From Streptomyces roseifaciens (lineage in GTDB: Bacteria > Actinomycetota > Actinomycetes > Streptomycetales > Streptomycetaceae): DNA of 64,000 bases. How positions within the stretch are numbered: position 1 is the stretch's first letter; each line of letters opens with the position of its first letter. The translations under genes were made by a program, and so were the position numbers. Shown here one piece after another: positions 1 through 10,173 of the stretch. The notes under the pieces were generated by a model. The model saw only the letters and a program-made list of their open reading frames with translations, made no database searches and had not been told where the DNA came from. Location of the stretch: NCBI RefSeq assembly GCF_001445655.1, contig NZ_LNBE01000004.1, positions 3,316,420-3,380,419 on the forward strand, read 5' to 3'.

Positions 1-236
1 TCGGCTCGCACTGCCGCACCGGATCGGACAACATGTTTGTGGCTCCGGTCACGATCGGGGACGGCGCGTACACCGCCGCCGGCTCGGTCATCACCAAGGA
101 TGTGCCCCCGGGTTCGCTGGCCGTCGCACGTGGACAGCAGCGGAATATCGAGGGCTGGGTGGCACGTAAGCGCCCGGGAAGCGCAGCCGCACAGGCCGCT
201 TCCGCCGCTCGCCGGGAGACCGACGGCGAGCAGTGA
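1..236 (+). CDS. glmU: GlmU C-terminal fragment (N-acetylglucosamine-1-phosphate uridyltransferase / glucosamine-1-phosphate acetyltransferase), truncated by the window edge
   Basis: The reading frame is open from base 3 and ends with TGA at 234-236. About 77 residues are visible. They hold the end of the left-handed beta-helix acetyltransferase domain: [10 protein letters not shown], then the hexapeptide-like run [20 protein letters not shown], then the GlmU tail around [11 protein letters not shown]. The family makes UDP-GlcNAc for peptidoglycan from glucosamine-1-phosphate, acetyl-CoA and UTP in the cytoplasm. The Ala/Arg-rich last 20 residues are the usual variable tail. It lies 73 bp upstream of prs on the same strand, the standard glmU-prs order, so the two are probably co-transcribed. 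The N-terminal uridyltransferase domain lies outside the window. Confidence 0.93.
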   Translation, partial: GSHCRTGSDNMFVAPVTIGDGAYTAAGSVITKDVPPGSLAVARGQQRNIEGWVARKRPGSAAAQAASAARRETDGEQ

Positions 237-309
237 CCGTGACACGGGTGCGCCGTGCGGGGCGTACCGTGATAAGCGCACACAAAGCGACATCCAAGGA
301 GACTGTGCT

Positions 310-1284
310 GTGACCGGGATCAAGACGACCGGCGAGAAGAAGCTGATGCTCTTCTCCGGCCGCGCCCACCCCGAGCTTGCCGAGGAGGTCGCGCACCAGC
401 TGGGCGTCGGCCTGGTCCCGACCAAGGCATTCGACTTCGCCAACGGCGAGATCTACGTCCGCTTCCAGGAGTCGGCACGTGGCGCGGACTGCTTCCTGAT
501 GCAGAGCCACACGGCTCCCATCAACAAGTGGGTCATGGAGCAGCTGATCATGATCGACGCGCTGAAGCGCGCGTCGGCCCGCTCCATCACCGTGGTCGTG
601 CCGTTCTACGGCTACGCCCGCCAGGACAAGAAGCACCGCGGCCGCGAGCCGATCTCGGCCCGTCTGATCGCCGATCTGTTCAAGACGGCGGGCGCGGACC
701 GGATCCTCACGGTCGACCTGCACACGGACCAGATCCAGGGCTTCTTCGACGGCCCGGTCGACCACCTGTTCGCGCTGCCGATCCTCGCCGACTACGTGGG
801 CGCCAAGGTCGACCGCGAGAAGCTGACGGTCGTCTCCCCGGACGCCGGCCGCGTGCGCGTCGCCGACCGCTGGTGCGACCGCCTCGGCGCCCCGCTCGCC
901 ATCGTCCACAAGCGCCGTGACAAGGATGTCGCCAACCAGGTGACGGTGCACGAGGTCGTCGGTGACGTGAAGGGCCGCGTCTGCGTCCTGGTCGACGACA
1001 TGATCGACACCGGTGGCACGATCTGCGCCGCCGCGGACGCCCTGTTCGCCAACGGCGCCGAGGACGTCATCGTGACGGCCACGCACGGTGTGCTCTCCGG
1101 CCCCGCCGCGGACCGCCTGAAGAACTCCAAGGTGAGCGAGTTCGTCTTCACCAACACCCTGCCGACCCCGGGTGAGCTGGAGCTCGACAAGATCACGGTG
1201 CTGTCGATCGCCCCGACGATCGCGCGCGCCGTGCGCGAGGTCTTCGAGGACGGCTCGGTCACGAGCCTCTTCGAGGAGCAGTGA
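310..1284 (+). CDS. prs: Ribose-phosphate pyrophosphokinase (PRPP synthetase), 324 aa
   Basis: This enzyme transfers pyrophosphate from ATP to ribose-5-phosphate to make PRPP, the precursor of nucleotides, histidine, tryptophan and NAD. The GTG start at 310 was chosen because AAGGAGA lies at 296-302, seven bases upstream, and because the resulting protein has the normal family length; the frame is open further upstream without homology. Visible motifs are the N-terminal LMLFSGRAHPELAEE segment, the ATP loop around YARQDKKHRGREPIS, the metal-binding DLHTDQIQGFF segment, and the PRPP-binding loop VDDMIDTGGT at residues 228-238. A strong hairpin at 1289-1309 follows the stop. It sits between glmU and rplY, as usual in actinobacteria. 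Confidence 0.97.
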   Translation: MTGIKTTGEKKLMLFSGRAHPELAEEVAHQLGVGLVPTKAFDFANGEIYVRFQESARGADCFLMQSHTAPINKWVMEQLIMIDALKRASARSITVVVPFYGYARQDKKHRGREPISARLIADLFKTAGADRILTVDLHTDQIQGFFDGPVDHLFALPILADYVGAKVDREKLTVVSPDAGRVRVADRWCDRLGAPLAIVHKRRDKDVANQVTVHEVVGDVKGRVCVLVDDMIDTGGTICAAADALFANGAEDVIVTATHGVLSGPAADRLKNSKVSEFVFTNTLPTPGELELDKITVLSIAPTIARAVREVFEDGSVTSLFEEQ

Positions 1285-1288
1285 GCCT

Positions 1289-1309
1289 CCGGCAGGTCTG
1301 ACCTGCCGG
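1289..1309 (+). terminator. Palindrome after prs, probable terminator
   Basis: CCGGCAGGTC at 1289-1298 and GACCTGCCGG at 1300-1309 are perfect complements around one base; the folded form would have a somewhat larger loop. It begins two bases after the prs stop codon and is followed by CAAAAACG rather than a T-run. This is the usual look of Streptomyces factor-independent terminators. Confidence 0.7.
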
Positions 1310-1351
1310 CTGCAAAAACGATCGGCCTGTTGTCGCGCGGCCCTGATCGAT

Positions 1352-1422
1352 TTCTGAGCGGCCTCCCCCGCCGGGTACACTCCACGAGTTGCTCGGCGAG
1401 GGAGGCCGCACTCATGTGCGGC
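1352..1422 (+). promoter_or_regulatory. Candidate rplY promoter and structured leader
   Basis: A good -10 hexamer TACACT lies at 1376-1381. Eighteen bases upstream is TTCTGA (1352-1357), a weak -35. Initiation near 1388 would give an rplY leader of about 120 nt. A perfect small hairpin lies in that leader: GCCGCAC (1405-1411), loop TCAT, GTGCGGC (1416-1422). The remaining leader to 1507 has no obvious ORF. The promoter is supported by base pattern only; a regulatory role of the leader is inference. Confidence 0.45.
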
Positions 1423-1507
1423 GGTCCGTTATCGACGCGCTCTTCGTAGCAGGTCCGTATGTGGCCGGGTAACGGTCCACCGATCCACCGCTCACGAGGA
1501 GTGCACC

Positions 1508-2077
1508 ATGGCCGAGATCAAGATCCCCGCCCAGGTCCGTGCCGAGTTCGGCAAGGGCGCCGCCCGTCGCATCCGCCGCGCCAACCAGGTTCCCGCGGTC
1601 ATCTACGGCCACGGCGGCGAGCCGGTCCACGTCACCCTGCCGGGCCACGACCTGATGATGGCTCTGAAGACCCCGAACGTCCTGCTCTCCCTGGACATCG
1701 AGGGCCGCGACGAGCTCGTCATCCCCAAGGCCGTCCAGCGTGACGCCCTCAAGGGCTTCCTCGAGCACGTCGACCTGCTGGTCGTCAAGCGCGGCGAGAC
1801 CGTCACCGTCGAGGTCCCGGTCCAGACCGAGGGCGACCTGGCCCCGGGCGGCAACCTGCTCGAGCACACCCTGACCGCCCTGCCGGTCGAGGCCGAGGCC
1901 ACCCACATCCCCGAGGCCATCACCGTCTCCATCGCGGGCCTGGAGGCCGGCGCCTCCGTCCTGGCCAAGGACGTCGTCCTGCCGGCCGGTGTCGCGCTGG
2001 CCGTCGACGCCGACGCCGTCGTCCTGCACGTCGTCGCCGGTTCCACCGAGGCTGCGGCCGAGAGCACCGAGGCCTGA
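1508..2077 (+). CDS. rplY: 50S ribosomal protein L25, long CTC/TL5 form, 189 aa
   Basis: This protein binds 5S rRNA in the large ribosomal subunit. ATG at 1508 follows a GAGGAG-type ribosome site (ACGAGGAGTGCACC). Residues about 1-95 form the 5S-binding L25 domain, with AEIKIPAQVRAEFGKGAARR and the IYGHGGEPVHV strand. Residues about 100-180 are the C-terminal TL5/CTC beta domain (VEVPVQTEGDLAPGG and HIPEAITVSIAGLEAG). The Ala/Glu-rich tail is disordered. The two-domain form is normal for Gram-positive bacteria and related to the general-stress protein CTC, so stress-linked expression is plausible. Pairing with pth downstream is the common arrangement. Confidence 0.95.
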   Translation: MAEIKIPAQVRAEFGKGAARRIRRANQVPAVIYGHGGEPVHVTLPGHDLMMALKTPNVLLSLDIEGRDELVIPKAVQRDALKGFLEHVDLLVVKRGETVTVEVPVQTEGDLAPGGNLLEHTLTALPVEAEATHIPEAITVSIAGLEAGASVLAKDVVLPAGVALAVDADAVVLHVVAGSTEAAAESTEA

Positions 2078-2103
2078 TCCTCGCCCCTCCCGGCTTTTCT
2101 TTC

Positions 2104-2140
2104 GACCGCCGTCCCGCTCCGCCGGAGTGGGACGGCGGTC
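2104..2140 (+). terminator. Strong hairpin between rplY and pth
   Basis: GACCGCCGTCCC (2104-2115) pairs perfectly with GGGACGGCGGTC (2129-2140). The loop contains a second small stem, CTCC/GGAG. This is a clear intrinsic-terminator-like structure 26 bp after the rplY stop. pth may therefore depend on read-through or its own promoter. Confidence 0.8.
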
Positions 2141-2175
2141 GGCTTTGAGCGGTTGGTTATGAAGGAGACATGCAG

Positions 2176-2766
2176 ATGACGGACGACTCCAGCCCCTGGC
2201 TGATCGTGGGCCTGGGCAACCCCGGGCCGGAGTACGCGGGCAACCGCCACAACGTGGGGTTCATGGTCGCGGACCTGCTCGCGGAGCGCATGGGCGCGAA
2301 GTTCAAGGCGCACAAGGCGCGGGCGCAGGTGGTCGAGGGCCGGCTCGGCGCGCCCGGGCCCTCCAGCCGCCGGGTCGTGGTCGCCAAGCCCATGTCGTTC
2401 ATGAATCTGTCCGGCGGCCCGACGGCCGCGCTGCGCGACTTCTACAAAGTGCCCGCCGACCGGGTGATCGCCGTCCACGACGAGCTGGACATCGACTACG
2501 GGACGCTGCGGCTGAAGCTCGGCGGCGGCGACAACGGCCACAACGGCCTGAAGTCGATCACCAAGGCCCTGGGCCCGGACTACTGCCGGGTGCGGTTCGG
2601 CATCGGCCGGCCGCCGGGCCGGATGCAGGTGGCGGACTTCGTGCTCAAGGACTTCTCGTCCACCGAGCGCAAGGAGCTCGACTACCAGGTGGACCGGGCC
2701 GCGGACGCCGTGGAGGCGCTGATCGTGGACGGCCTGGAGCGGGCGCAGAACACGTACAACATCTGA
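2176..2766 (+). CDS. pth: Peptidyl-tRNA hydrolase, 196 aa
   Basis: Pth releases tRNA from peptidyl-tRNAs that drop off stalled ribosomes. Two in-frame ATGs exist, at 2170 and 2176. The ribosome site GAAGGAG (2161-2167) is only two bases from the first but eight from the second, so 2176 is preferred. Visible motifs are [21 protein letters not shown] with the catalytic His25, [12 protein letters not shown], the VHDELDI aspartate, and [12 protein letters not shown] followed by RVRFGIGRP. The length is typical for the family. It follows rplY in the conserved order. Downstream the content changes to accessory genes. Confidence 0.96.
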   Translation: MTDDSSPWLIVGLGNPGPEYAGNRHNVGFMVADLLAERMGAKFKAHKARAQVVEGRLGAPGPSSRRVVVAKPMSFMNLSGGPTAALRDFYKVPADRVIAVHDELDIDYGTLRLKLGGGDNGHNGLKSITKALGPDYCRVRFGIGRPPGRMQVADFVLKDFSSTERKELDYQVDRAADAVEALIVDGLERAQNTYNI

Positions 2767-2785
2767 GGCCGGGGACGGGCGCGGC

Positions 2786-2802
2786 CTCGACGCCGCGTCG
2801 AG
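2786..2802 (+). promoter_or_regulatory. Palindrome upstream of the truncated glycosyltransferase, possible operator
   Basis: CTCGACG-CCG-CGTCGAG is a perfect 17-bp dyad 34 bp before the start of the gene at 2837. A related dyad sharing the CGTCGAG/CTCGACG core lies just before the second glycosyltransferase (3429-3454). The shared core suggests one regulator acts on both genes, but no regulator is encoded beside them. Confidence 0.4.
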
Positions 2803-2836
2803 TGACGTTCCATGGCGGCTCGTGAGAATGGCCGCC

Positions 2837-3400
2837 ATGAGGATTCTTTTCGTAGCCGGGGACACGCCGGAGGCGGTTCTCCCGCTCGTCGCCGCGGCGC
2901 GGGCCGCCCTCGTGGCCGGGCACGAAGTCGTCCTCGCCGGGGCCACGGACCTGGGCGGGGCGGCGGAGGCGGCCGCCGGGGCCGGGATCGCCACGGCGAC
3001 CGTGACGGCGCGGACGACGGCCGAGGCGTTCCTGGACACCGGCGGCAACCCCTTCCCGGTCCCCGAGGACCCGCACGAGCGCCAGGTGCTGCGCGGCCGC
3101 TGCCTGGGGCGACTCGCCGCGTGGTGCCTCGCGGGCCTGCCCGGCCTCGCGGACCGCCGGCGGCCCGACGCGGTGGCCGGAGTGCCTTCGGCCTTCGCCG
3201 GCCCGCTGGTGGCGGCGCACGCGAAGGTGCCCTACGTGCAGTTCACCGCCGGCCCGGACGAGCCACTGGCCGTGGCCCTCGCGGCCGCCGCCGAGCTGAC
3301 GCCGCAGTTGGAGGGGCTGGGCCTGTACGCCCTGCCGCGCCCGGACCTGAGCGCGGACACGCCGGAGGCGTTCGTCGCGGCCCTCGCCCGGCTGGGCTGA
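2837..3400 (+). CDS. Half-length glycosyltransferase: N-terminal acceptor domain only, 187 aa
   Basis: Residues 1-187 match the N-terminal half of the macrolide-type (YjiC/EryCIII-like) glycosyltransferase encoded next door. MRILFVAGDTPEAVLPLVAAA parallels MKILFVGGNGAGTLFPLVPLA, and HAKVPYVQFTAGPDEPLAVALAA parallels the neighbour's YARVPYVRLGTEMGEP region. The protein stops where the linker to the C-terminal nucleotide-sugar-binding domain would begin, so the HHxGxxTT sugar-nucleotide motif is absent. It cannot be a normal catalyst alone. It could be a decaying duplicate, or a partner that modulates the intact enzyme. The start was placed at ATG 2837, where homology begins; an in-frame GTG lies at 2822. 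The stop is 74 bp from the next gene. Confidence 0.75.
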   Translation: MRILFVAGDTPEAVLPLVAAARAALVAGHEVVLAGATDLGGAAEAAAGAGIATATVTARTTAEAFLDTGGNPFPVPEDPHERQVLRGRCLGRLAAWCLAGLPGLADRRRPDAVAGVPSAFAGPLVAAHAKVPYVQFTAGPDEPLAVALAAAAELTPQLEGLGLYALPRPDLSADTPEAFVAALARLG

Positions 3401-3428
3401 CGGACGACGCCCGCACCGGCCCGGTCGA

Positions 3429-3454
3429 GGCGTCGTCGAGCGCGACTCGACGCC
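3429..3454 (+). promoter_or_regulatory. Dyad upstream of the full-length glycosyltransferase, possible operator
   Basis: GGCGTCG (3429-3435) and CGACGCC (3448-3454) flank a 12-bp centre that itself contains CGAG and ACTCGA elements. It lies 20 bp before ATG 3475 and resembles the dyad at 2786-2802. A further small stem, CCCCGAC/GTCGGGG, lies immediately before the start codon and leaves no clear ribosome-binding site. Confidence 0.4.
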
Positions 3455-3474
3455 CGCCCCCGACAGTCGGGGCC

Positions 3475-4602
3475 ATGAAGATTCTGTTTGTGGGCGGCAA
3501 CGGAGCGGGAACGCTCTTCCCCCTCGTCCCGCTCGCGCAGGCGACCCGCAACGCCGGTCATGAGGTCTTCATGACCGGCTGCGAGCCCGTCGTCCCGCTG
3601 ATCCTGGACGCCGGGCTGCCCGCCTTCGCGGTCACGCCCGGAACCGTGGCCGACTTCCGCATCCCCCCGCTGGGCAACACCGCGCCGGTCTCCGAGACGG
3701 GCCTGGATTCCCTGATCTCCATCGGCCGCATGTTCGGCCGCTTCGCCGCAGACTGCCTGGGCAGGCTCCGCGAGCTCGTGGACGGCTGGCGCCCGGACCT
3801 GGTGGTGGGCGGGGTGCTGGCGTACGCGGCGCCGCTCGTCGCGCAGTACGCGCGCGTGCCCTACGTCCGCCTCGGCACCGAGATGGGCGAACCCCTGGTC
3901 GTCACCCTGGCGGCCACGATCGAGCTCGGCGGCGAGCTGGAGCGGGCTGGCCTGACCGCCCTGCCCGCCCCGGACCTCACGCTCTCCTCCTGCCCGCCGT
4001 CCGTGCGCCCCGTACACGCCCCGCCGGCGCTGCCGGTGCGCCACGTCCCGTACACCTCCCAGCGGACCGTCGAGCCGTGGATGCACCGGCGCGACGGCCG
4101 GCCGCGCGTCCTGGTGAGCGCGGGCAGCCGGGTGACGCCCGAGCAGGACTTCGACATCCTCCAGGGCCTGGTGCGCGAGGTCGCCCCGCTGGACGTCGAC
4201 CTGCTGATCGCGGCGCCGGAGGGGGTCGCGGGCAAGCTGCGGCTGCCGGCGGGGGCGCACGCGGGCTGGATCCCGCTCGACGTGGCCGGGCCGTCCTGTG
4301 ACGTGATGGTGCATCACGCGGGCGGCAGCACGACGCTCACGGGCATGGCCCACGGCGTCCCGCACATCCTGCTGACCCACATCGGCGGCCTGGAGTACCC
4401 GGCCCGGCTGGAGGAGCTGGGCGCGGCGAAGCTGATCCGCGCCGAGGACGACGGCGCGGAGACCATCGCGGCCGCGATCGGCGAGGTGCTCGGCGATCCG
4501 GCGTACCGGCGGGCCGCGGGACGGCTCCGCGAGGAGGTGCTGGCGATGCCGGCGCCGTCCGAGGTCGTCGGGCGGCTGGAGGAACTGGCCGCGAAGGCCT
4601 GA
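3475..4602 (+). CDS. Macrolide-type glycosyltransferase (GT1/YjiC-EryCIII family), 375 aa
   Basis: This is a two-domain GT-B glycosyltransferase. The N-terminal domain (about 1-190) starts with MKILFVGGNGAGTLFPLVPLA and would bind the acceptor. The C-terminal domain carries the nucleotide-sugar motif VHHAGGSTTLTGMAHGVPHI, which matches the VHHxGxGTT signature of EryCIII/DesVII/YjiC enzymes. Family members attach deoxysugars to macrolide or polyketide aglycones using dTDP-sugars. At 375 aa it is slightly short. The neighbours are a half-length paralogue, a drug exporter and a TylM1-like aminosugar methyltransferase, which together suggest glycosylation of a natural product or of an incoming antibiotic. 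The substrate cannot be read from sequence. Confidence 0.85.
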   Translation: MKILFVGGNGAGTLFPLVPLAQATRNAGHEVFMTGCEPVVPLILDAGLPAFAVTPGTVADFRIPPLGNTAPVSETGLDSLISIGRMFGRFAADCLGRLRELVDGWRPDLVVGGVLAYAAPLVAQYARVPYVRLGTEMGEPLVVTLAATIELGGELERAGLTALPAPDLTLSSCPPSVRPVHAPPALPVRHVPYTSQRTVEPWMHRRDGRPRVLVSAGSRVTPEQDFDILQGLVREVAPLDVDLLIAAPEGVAGKLRLPAGAHAGWIPLDVAGPSCDVMVHHAGGSTTLTGMAHGVPHILLTHIGGLEYPARLEELGAAKLIRAEDDGAETIAAAIGEVLGDPAYRRAAGRLREEVLAMPAPSEVVGRLEELAAKA

Positions 4603-4623
4603 CCATCCGTCGTCCGGCAGCTC

Positions 4624-4654
4624 TTGACCTCAAGCCGAGTTGAGGTTCAAGCAT
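4624..4654 (+). promoter_or_regulatory. SoxR-like (MerR-family) promoter/operator of the DHA2 exporter
   Basis: TTGACC (4624-4629) is a consensus-like -35. The dyad CCTCAAGCCGAGTTGAGG (4628-4645) is an 18-bp CCTCAA/TTGAGG palindrome that matches the classical SoxR box layout. A -10-like AAGCAT lies at 4649-4654, giving the 19-bp spacer typical of MerR-family promoters. It is the only promoter-like sequence between the glycosyltransferase and the exporter start at 4721. SoxR in Streptomyces responds to redox-active metabolites. No soxR gene lies nearby. Confidence 0.75.
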
Positions 4655-4720
4655 AGGTAAAAACCGCTGCACGACCAGCGAACACCGCCAACGACCAACT
4701 ACCACAACAGGTGTGAGGCC

Positions 4721-6415
4721 ATGACGAATACCGCGCAGCCGGCCGCCGCGAGTTCCCAGGGCGAGGGGGGCGAGGGGGACGGCCTCACGCACAAAGCCAT
4801 CATGACCGTACTGGTCGGGCTGATGCTGGGGCTCTTCCTGGGCGCGCTCGACCTCATGATCATCGCCTCGGCGATGCGGACGATCGCCGACGAGCTGCAC
4901 GGCCAGACGATCCAGGCGTGGGCGACCACGACCTATCTGGTGACGTCGACGATCACGACACCGCTGCTCGGGAAGTTCTCCGACATCTACGGGCGCAAGC
5001 GGATCTACGTGATGTCCATCGTCGTCTTCCTGGCGGGTTCGCTGCTGTGCGGCATGGCGCAGTCGATGTACCAGCTGGCGGCCTTCCGGGCGATCCAGGG
5101 CATCGGCGCGGGCGGCGTGATGACCATGGCGTTCGCGATGATGGGCGACATGATGACGCCCGAGCGGCGCAGCCGCTACCAGGGCTACTTCTCGATGGTG
5201 TTCGGCCTGGCCGGGGTGACGGGCCCGCTGCTGGGCGGCTTCTTCGCCGGCATGGGACACATAGCGGGCATCGCCGGCTGGCGCTGGGTGTTCCTGGTGA
5301 ACCTGCCGATCGGCGTGCTGGCACTGATCGTCGTCGCGACGAAGTTCAAGATGCCGCGGGTGCGCACCGTCCAGAAGGTGGACTACTGGGGCGCGTTCGC
5401 CCTTGCCCTGTGCCTGGTGCCGCTGCTGGTGGTGGCGGAGCAGGGCCGCGAGTGGGGCTGGGGATCGCCGCTGTCGCTCGCGATGTTCGCACTGGGGCTG
5501 ATCGGGCTGGTGATGTTCGTACGGGTGGAATCGGCGATGGGCGATGCGGCGATCATCCCGATGCGGCTGTTCCGCACCCGGACCTTCTCGGTGATCAATT
5601 CGGTGAACATCATCGTGGGCCTGGGCGTCTTCGGTTCGCTGCTCTTCCTGCCGCTGTACCTGCAGATGGTCAAGGGGATGTCGCCGACGGTCGCGTCGCT
5701 GATGCTGCTGCCGCAAACGGCAGGCACGATCATCGCGAGCCGCACCCTCGGGCCGGTGATCAACCGCAGCGGGCGGTTCAAGGCGTTCCTGCTGCTGGGC
5801 CTGTCCCTGGTGACGGCGTCCCTGTTCATGTTCGGCTTCGTCGGGCCGGACACGGCGGTGTGGGCGCTGGTGGCGATGACGACGGTCATGGGCCTGGGCA
5901 TCGGCATCTGCTTCCCGGTGACGCTGATCGCGCTGCAGAACGGGGCGCGCAAGGAGGAGATGGGCGTGGCCAGCGCCGCGTACATGTTCTTCCGGGAGAT
6001 CGGTGGCACGGCGGGTGTGGCGATCTTCCTGTCGATCATGTTCTCGGTGGTGGGCGACAAGATCTCCGACGCCTTCCGCGCCGCGGCCGGGGACGCCGGC
6101 TTCCGGGCGGCGCAGAGCGATCCGCAGGTGCTCGCCGACCCCGCCAACACCCAGGTGCTGGAGGCCGCGCAGCACGGCGGCCGGGGTATCGACCTCGACG
6201 ACTCGTCCTGGCTGGCGAACGCCGACGAGCGGCTGGCCCGCCCGGTCCTGGAAGGCATGGCCGATGCGGTGAACACGGTCTACATCACGGCGGGCTGCGT
6301 GATGCTCGTGGCACTCCTCGTGGCCTTCCTCCTGAAGGAGAAGAAGAAGGAGAAGGAGGAGACGCAGGGCGCCGGGGCCGTCGCGAAGGGCGAGGAGCCG
6401 GCCGCGGCCGGCTGA
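4721..6415 (+). CDS. DHA2-family (14-TM, EmrB/QacA-like) drug exporter, 564 aa
   Basis: This major facilitator exports drugs in exchange for protons across the cytoplasmic membrane. Visible landmarks are LFLGALDLMIIASAMRTIADEL in TM1 (the DHA2 version of the LDxTIVNVALP motif), the loop GKFSDIYGRKR (motif A), RAIQGIGAGGVM, and motif C-like GVTGPLLGGFF. About fourteen hydrophobic segments follow, including late ones around residues 385-440 and 520-545. Residues about 445-515 form a long hydrophilic extracellular loop. The tail is a Lys/Glu-rich KEKKKEKEE stretch. A SoxR-like promoter lies directly upstream, so induction by redox-cycling compounds is predicted. The cargo is unknown; the adjacent glycosylation genes hint at a glycosylated or redox-active metabolite. 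Confidence 0.92.
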   Translation: MTNTAQPAAASSQGEGGEGDGLTHKAIMTVLVGLMLGLFLGALDLMIIASAMRTIADELHGQTIQAWATTTYLVTSTITTPLLGKFSDIYGRKRIYVMSIVVFLAGSLLCGMAQSMYQLAAFRAIQGIGAGGVMTMAFAMMGDMMTPERRSRYQGYFSMVFGLAGVTGPLLGGFFAGMGHIAGIAGWRWVFLVNLPIGVLALIVVATKFKMPRVRTVQKVDYWGAFALALCLVPLLVVAEQGREWGWGSPLSLAMFALGLIGLVMFVRVESAMGDAAIIPMRLFRTRTFSVINSVNIIVGLGVFGSLLFLPLYLQMVKGMSPTVASLMLLPQTAGTIIASRTLGPVINRSGRFKAFLLLGLSLVTASLFMFGFVGPDTAVWALVAMTTVMGLGIGICFPVTLIALQNGARKEEMGVASAAYMFFREIGGTAGVAIFLSIMFSVVGDKISDAFRAAAGDAGFRAAQSDPQVLADPANTQVLEAAQHGGRGIDLDDSSWLANADERLARPVLEGMADAVNTVYITAGCVMLVALLVAFLLKEKKKEKEETQGAGAVAKGEEPAAAG

Positions 6416-6496
6416 CGCGAGCGCGGGTCGAGCGCGCCCCTAGGCGGGCCCGTCAGGCTGGGTGGTCGTTGTTGTCACGGAGCTGGGGGGAGACTC

Positions 6497-7207
6497 ATGT
6501 ACGAGAACGACCGCGCCGCGGAGATGTACGACCTGCTGTACGAGGACAAGAAGGACTACCGGTCGGAGGCCGGCCAGGTGGCCCGGCTGATCCGGGCGCA
6601 CCGGCCGGACGCCACCGCCCTGCTGGACGTGGCCTGCGGCACGGGCATCCACCTGCAGGCGTTCGCGGAGCTGTTCGCGCACGTGGAGGGCGTGGATCTG
6701 GCGGAGCCGATGCTGGCGATGGCGGCGCGGCGCCTGCCGGGCGTTCCGCTGCACGCCGGCGACATGCGTTCGTTCCGCCCGGAGCGCAGCTTCGACGCCG
6801 CCGTCTGCATGTTCAGCTCGATCGCGTACATGCGCACGGCCGCGGACCTGGACCGGGCCGTCGCGACACTGGCGGCCGCGGTGGCGCCCGGCGGTGTCGT
6901 CCTGGTGGAGCCGTGGTGGTTCCCGGAGTCGTTCCTGGAGGGGCACGTGGCCGGCCATGCGCTCACCCGTGACGGCCGCACCATCACCCGCGTCTCGCAC
7001 TCCACCCGGCAGGGCGACATGGTGCGCATGGAGCTCCACTACGTCCTGGCGGACGCCGACGGCGTGGAGCACCGCAGCGAGGTCGACCTGCTGACGCTGT
7101 TCACCCGCGAGCAGTACGAGGAGGCCTTCTCCCGGGCCGGGGTGAAGGCGGAGTACGTGGAGTCCGAGGGGACGGGGCCGGGCTTCTTCGTGGGCGTGCG
7201 CGGCTAG
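6497..7207 (+). CDS. TylM1/DesVI-like aminosugar N,N-dimethyltransferase family protein, 236 aa
   Basis: This is a class I SAM methyltransferase. MYENDRAAEMYDLLYEDKKDY at the N terminus, LLDVACGTGIHL (SAM-binding motif I, about residues 38-49), GDMRSF, and VEPWWFPESF are all close to the dTDP-3-amino-trideoxyhexose N,N-dimethyltransferases TylM1 and DesVI as I remember them. Those enzymes make the dimethylamino sugars mycaminose and desosamine. The resemblance runs to the C terminus (VDLLTLFTREQYEEAFSRAGVKAEYVE). The start is ATG 6497 with GGGGAGA upstream. No deoxysugar synthesis genes are visible here, so it is either an orphan tailoring enzyme or has been recruited to another amine. The strong hairpin at 7243-7278 ends the transcript. 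Confidence 0.8.
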   Translation: MYENDRAAEMYDLLYEDKKDYRSEAGQVARLIRAHRPDATALLDVACGTGIHLQAFAELFAHVEGVDLAEPMLAMAARRLPGVPLHAGDMRSFRPERSFDAAVCMFSSIAYMRTAADLDRAVATLAAAVAPGGVVLVEPWWFPESFLEGHVAGHALTRDGRTITRVSHSTRQGDMVRMELHYVLADADGVEHRSEVDLLTLFTREQYEEAFSRAGVKAEYVESEGTGPGFFVGVRG

Positions 7208-7242
7208 CCGCCGCCCGTCCCGCACACCCGGCCCGTACGGCG

Positions 7243-7278
7243 GCGGGGCGCCCCTTCCGGCATGAAGGGGCGCCCCGC
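7243..7278. terminator. Bidirectional terminator between the methyltransferase gene and ppc
   Basis: GCGGGGCGCCCCTTC (7243-7257) pairs perfectly over 15 bp with its complement at 7264-7278 around a six-base loop. It lies between the convergent stop codons at 7207 and 7301 and can serve both strands. Confidence 0.9.
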
Positions 7279-7300
7279 TCCGCTGTTCTCCCGTCCGCGG

Positions 7301-10036
<2,736 letters not shown>

Positions 10037-10173
10037 AGGTGCTGCTCCTTGCAGAGTTTCCGGCACGTCTGGAGGGTTTGCGGACCGCGCTGTCCGACGC
10101 CCACCAGCATAGGTCGCCCTCCGACGCGCGGTTGTCCACAGCCCTCTTGCTCCGCGCTCCCGCCCTGCCATAC

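Noticed and set aside
91..1380. Long open frame opposite prs
   Set aside because: It is the antisense of the conserved prs gene; the translated sequence is Arg/Asp/Gly/Val-rich with no motif. GC-rich genomes leave long antisense frames open.
4624..4654. MarR or TetR site instead of SoxR
   Set aside because: The -35 and -10 flank the dyad with a 19-bp spacer, the MerR-family layout, and CCTCAAG/TTGAGG matches the SoxR box. A different MerR family member cannot be excluded.
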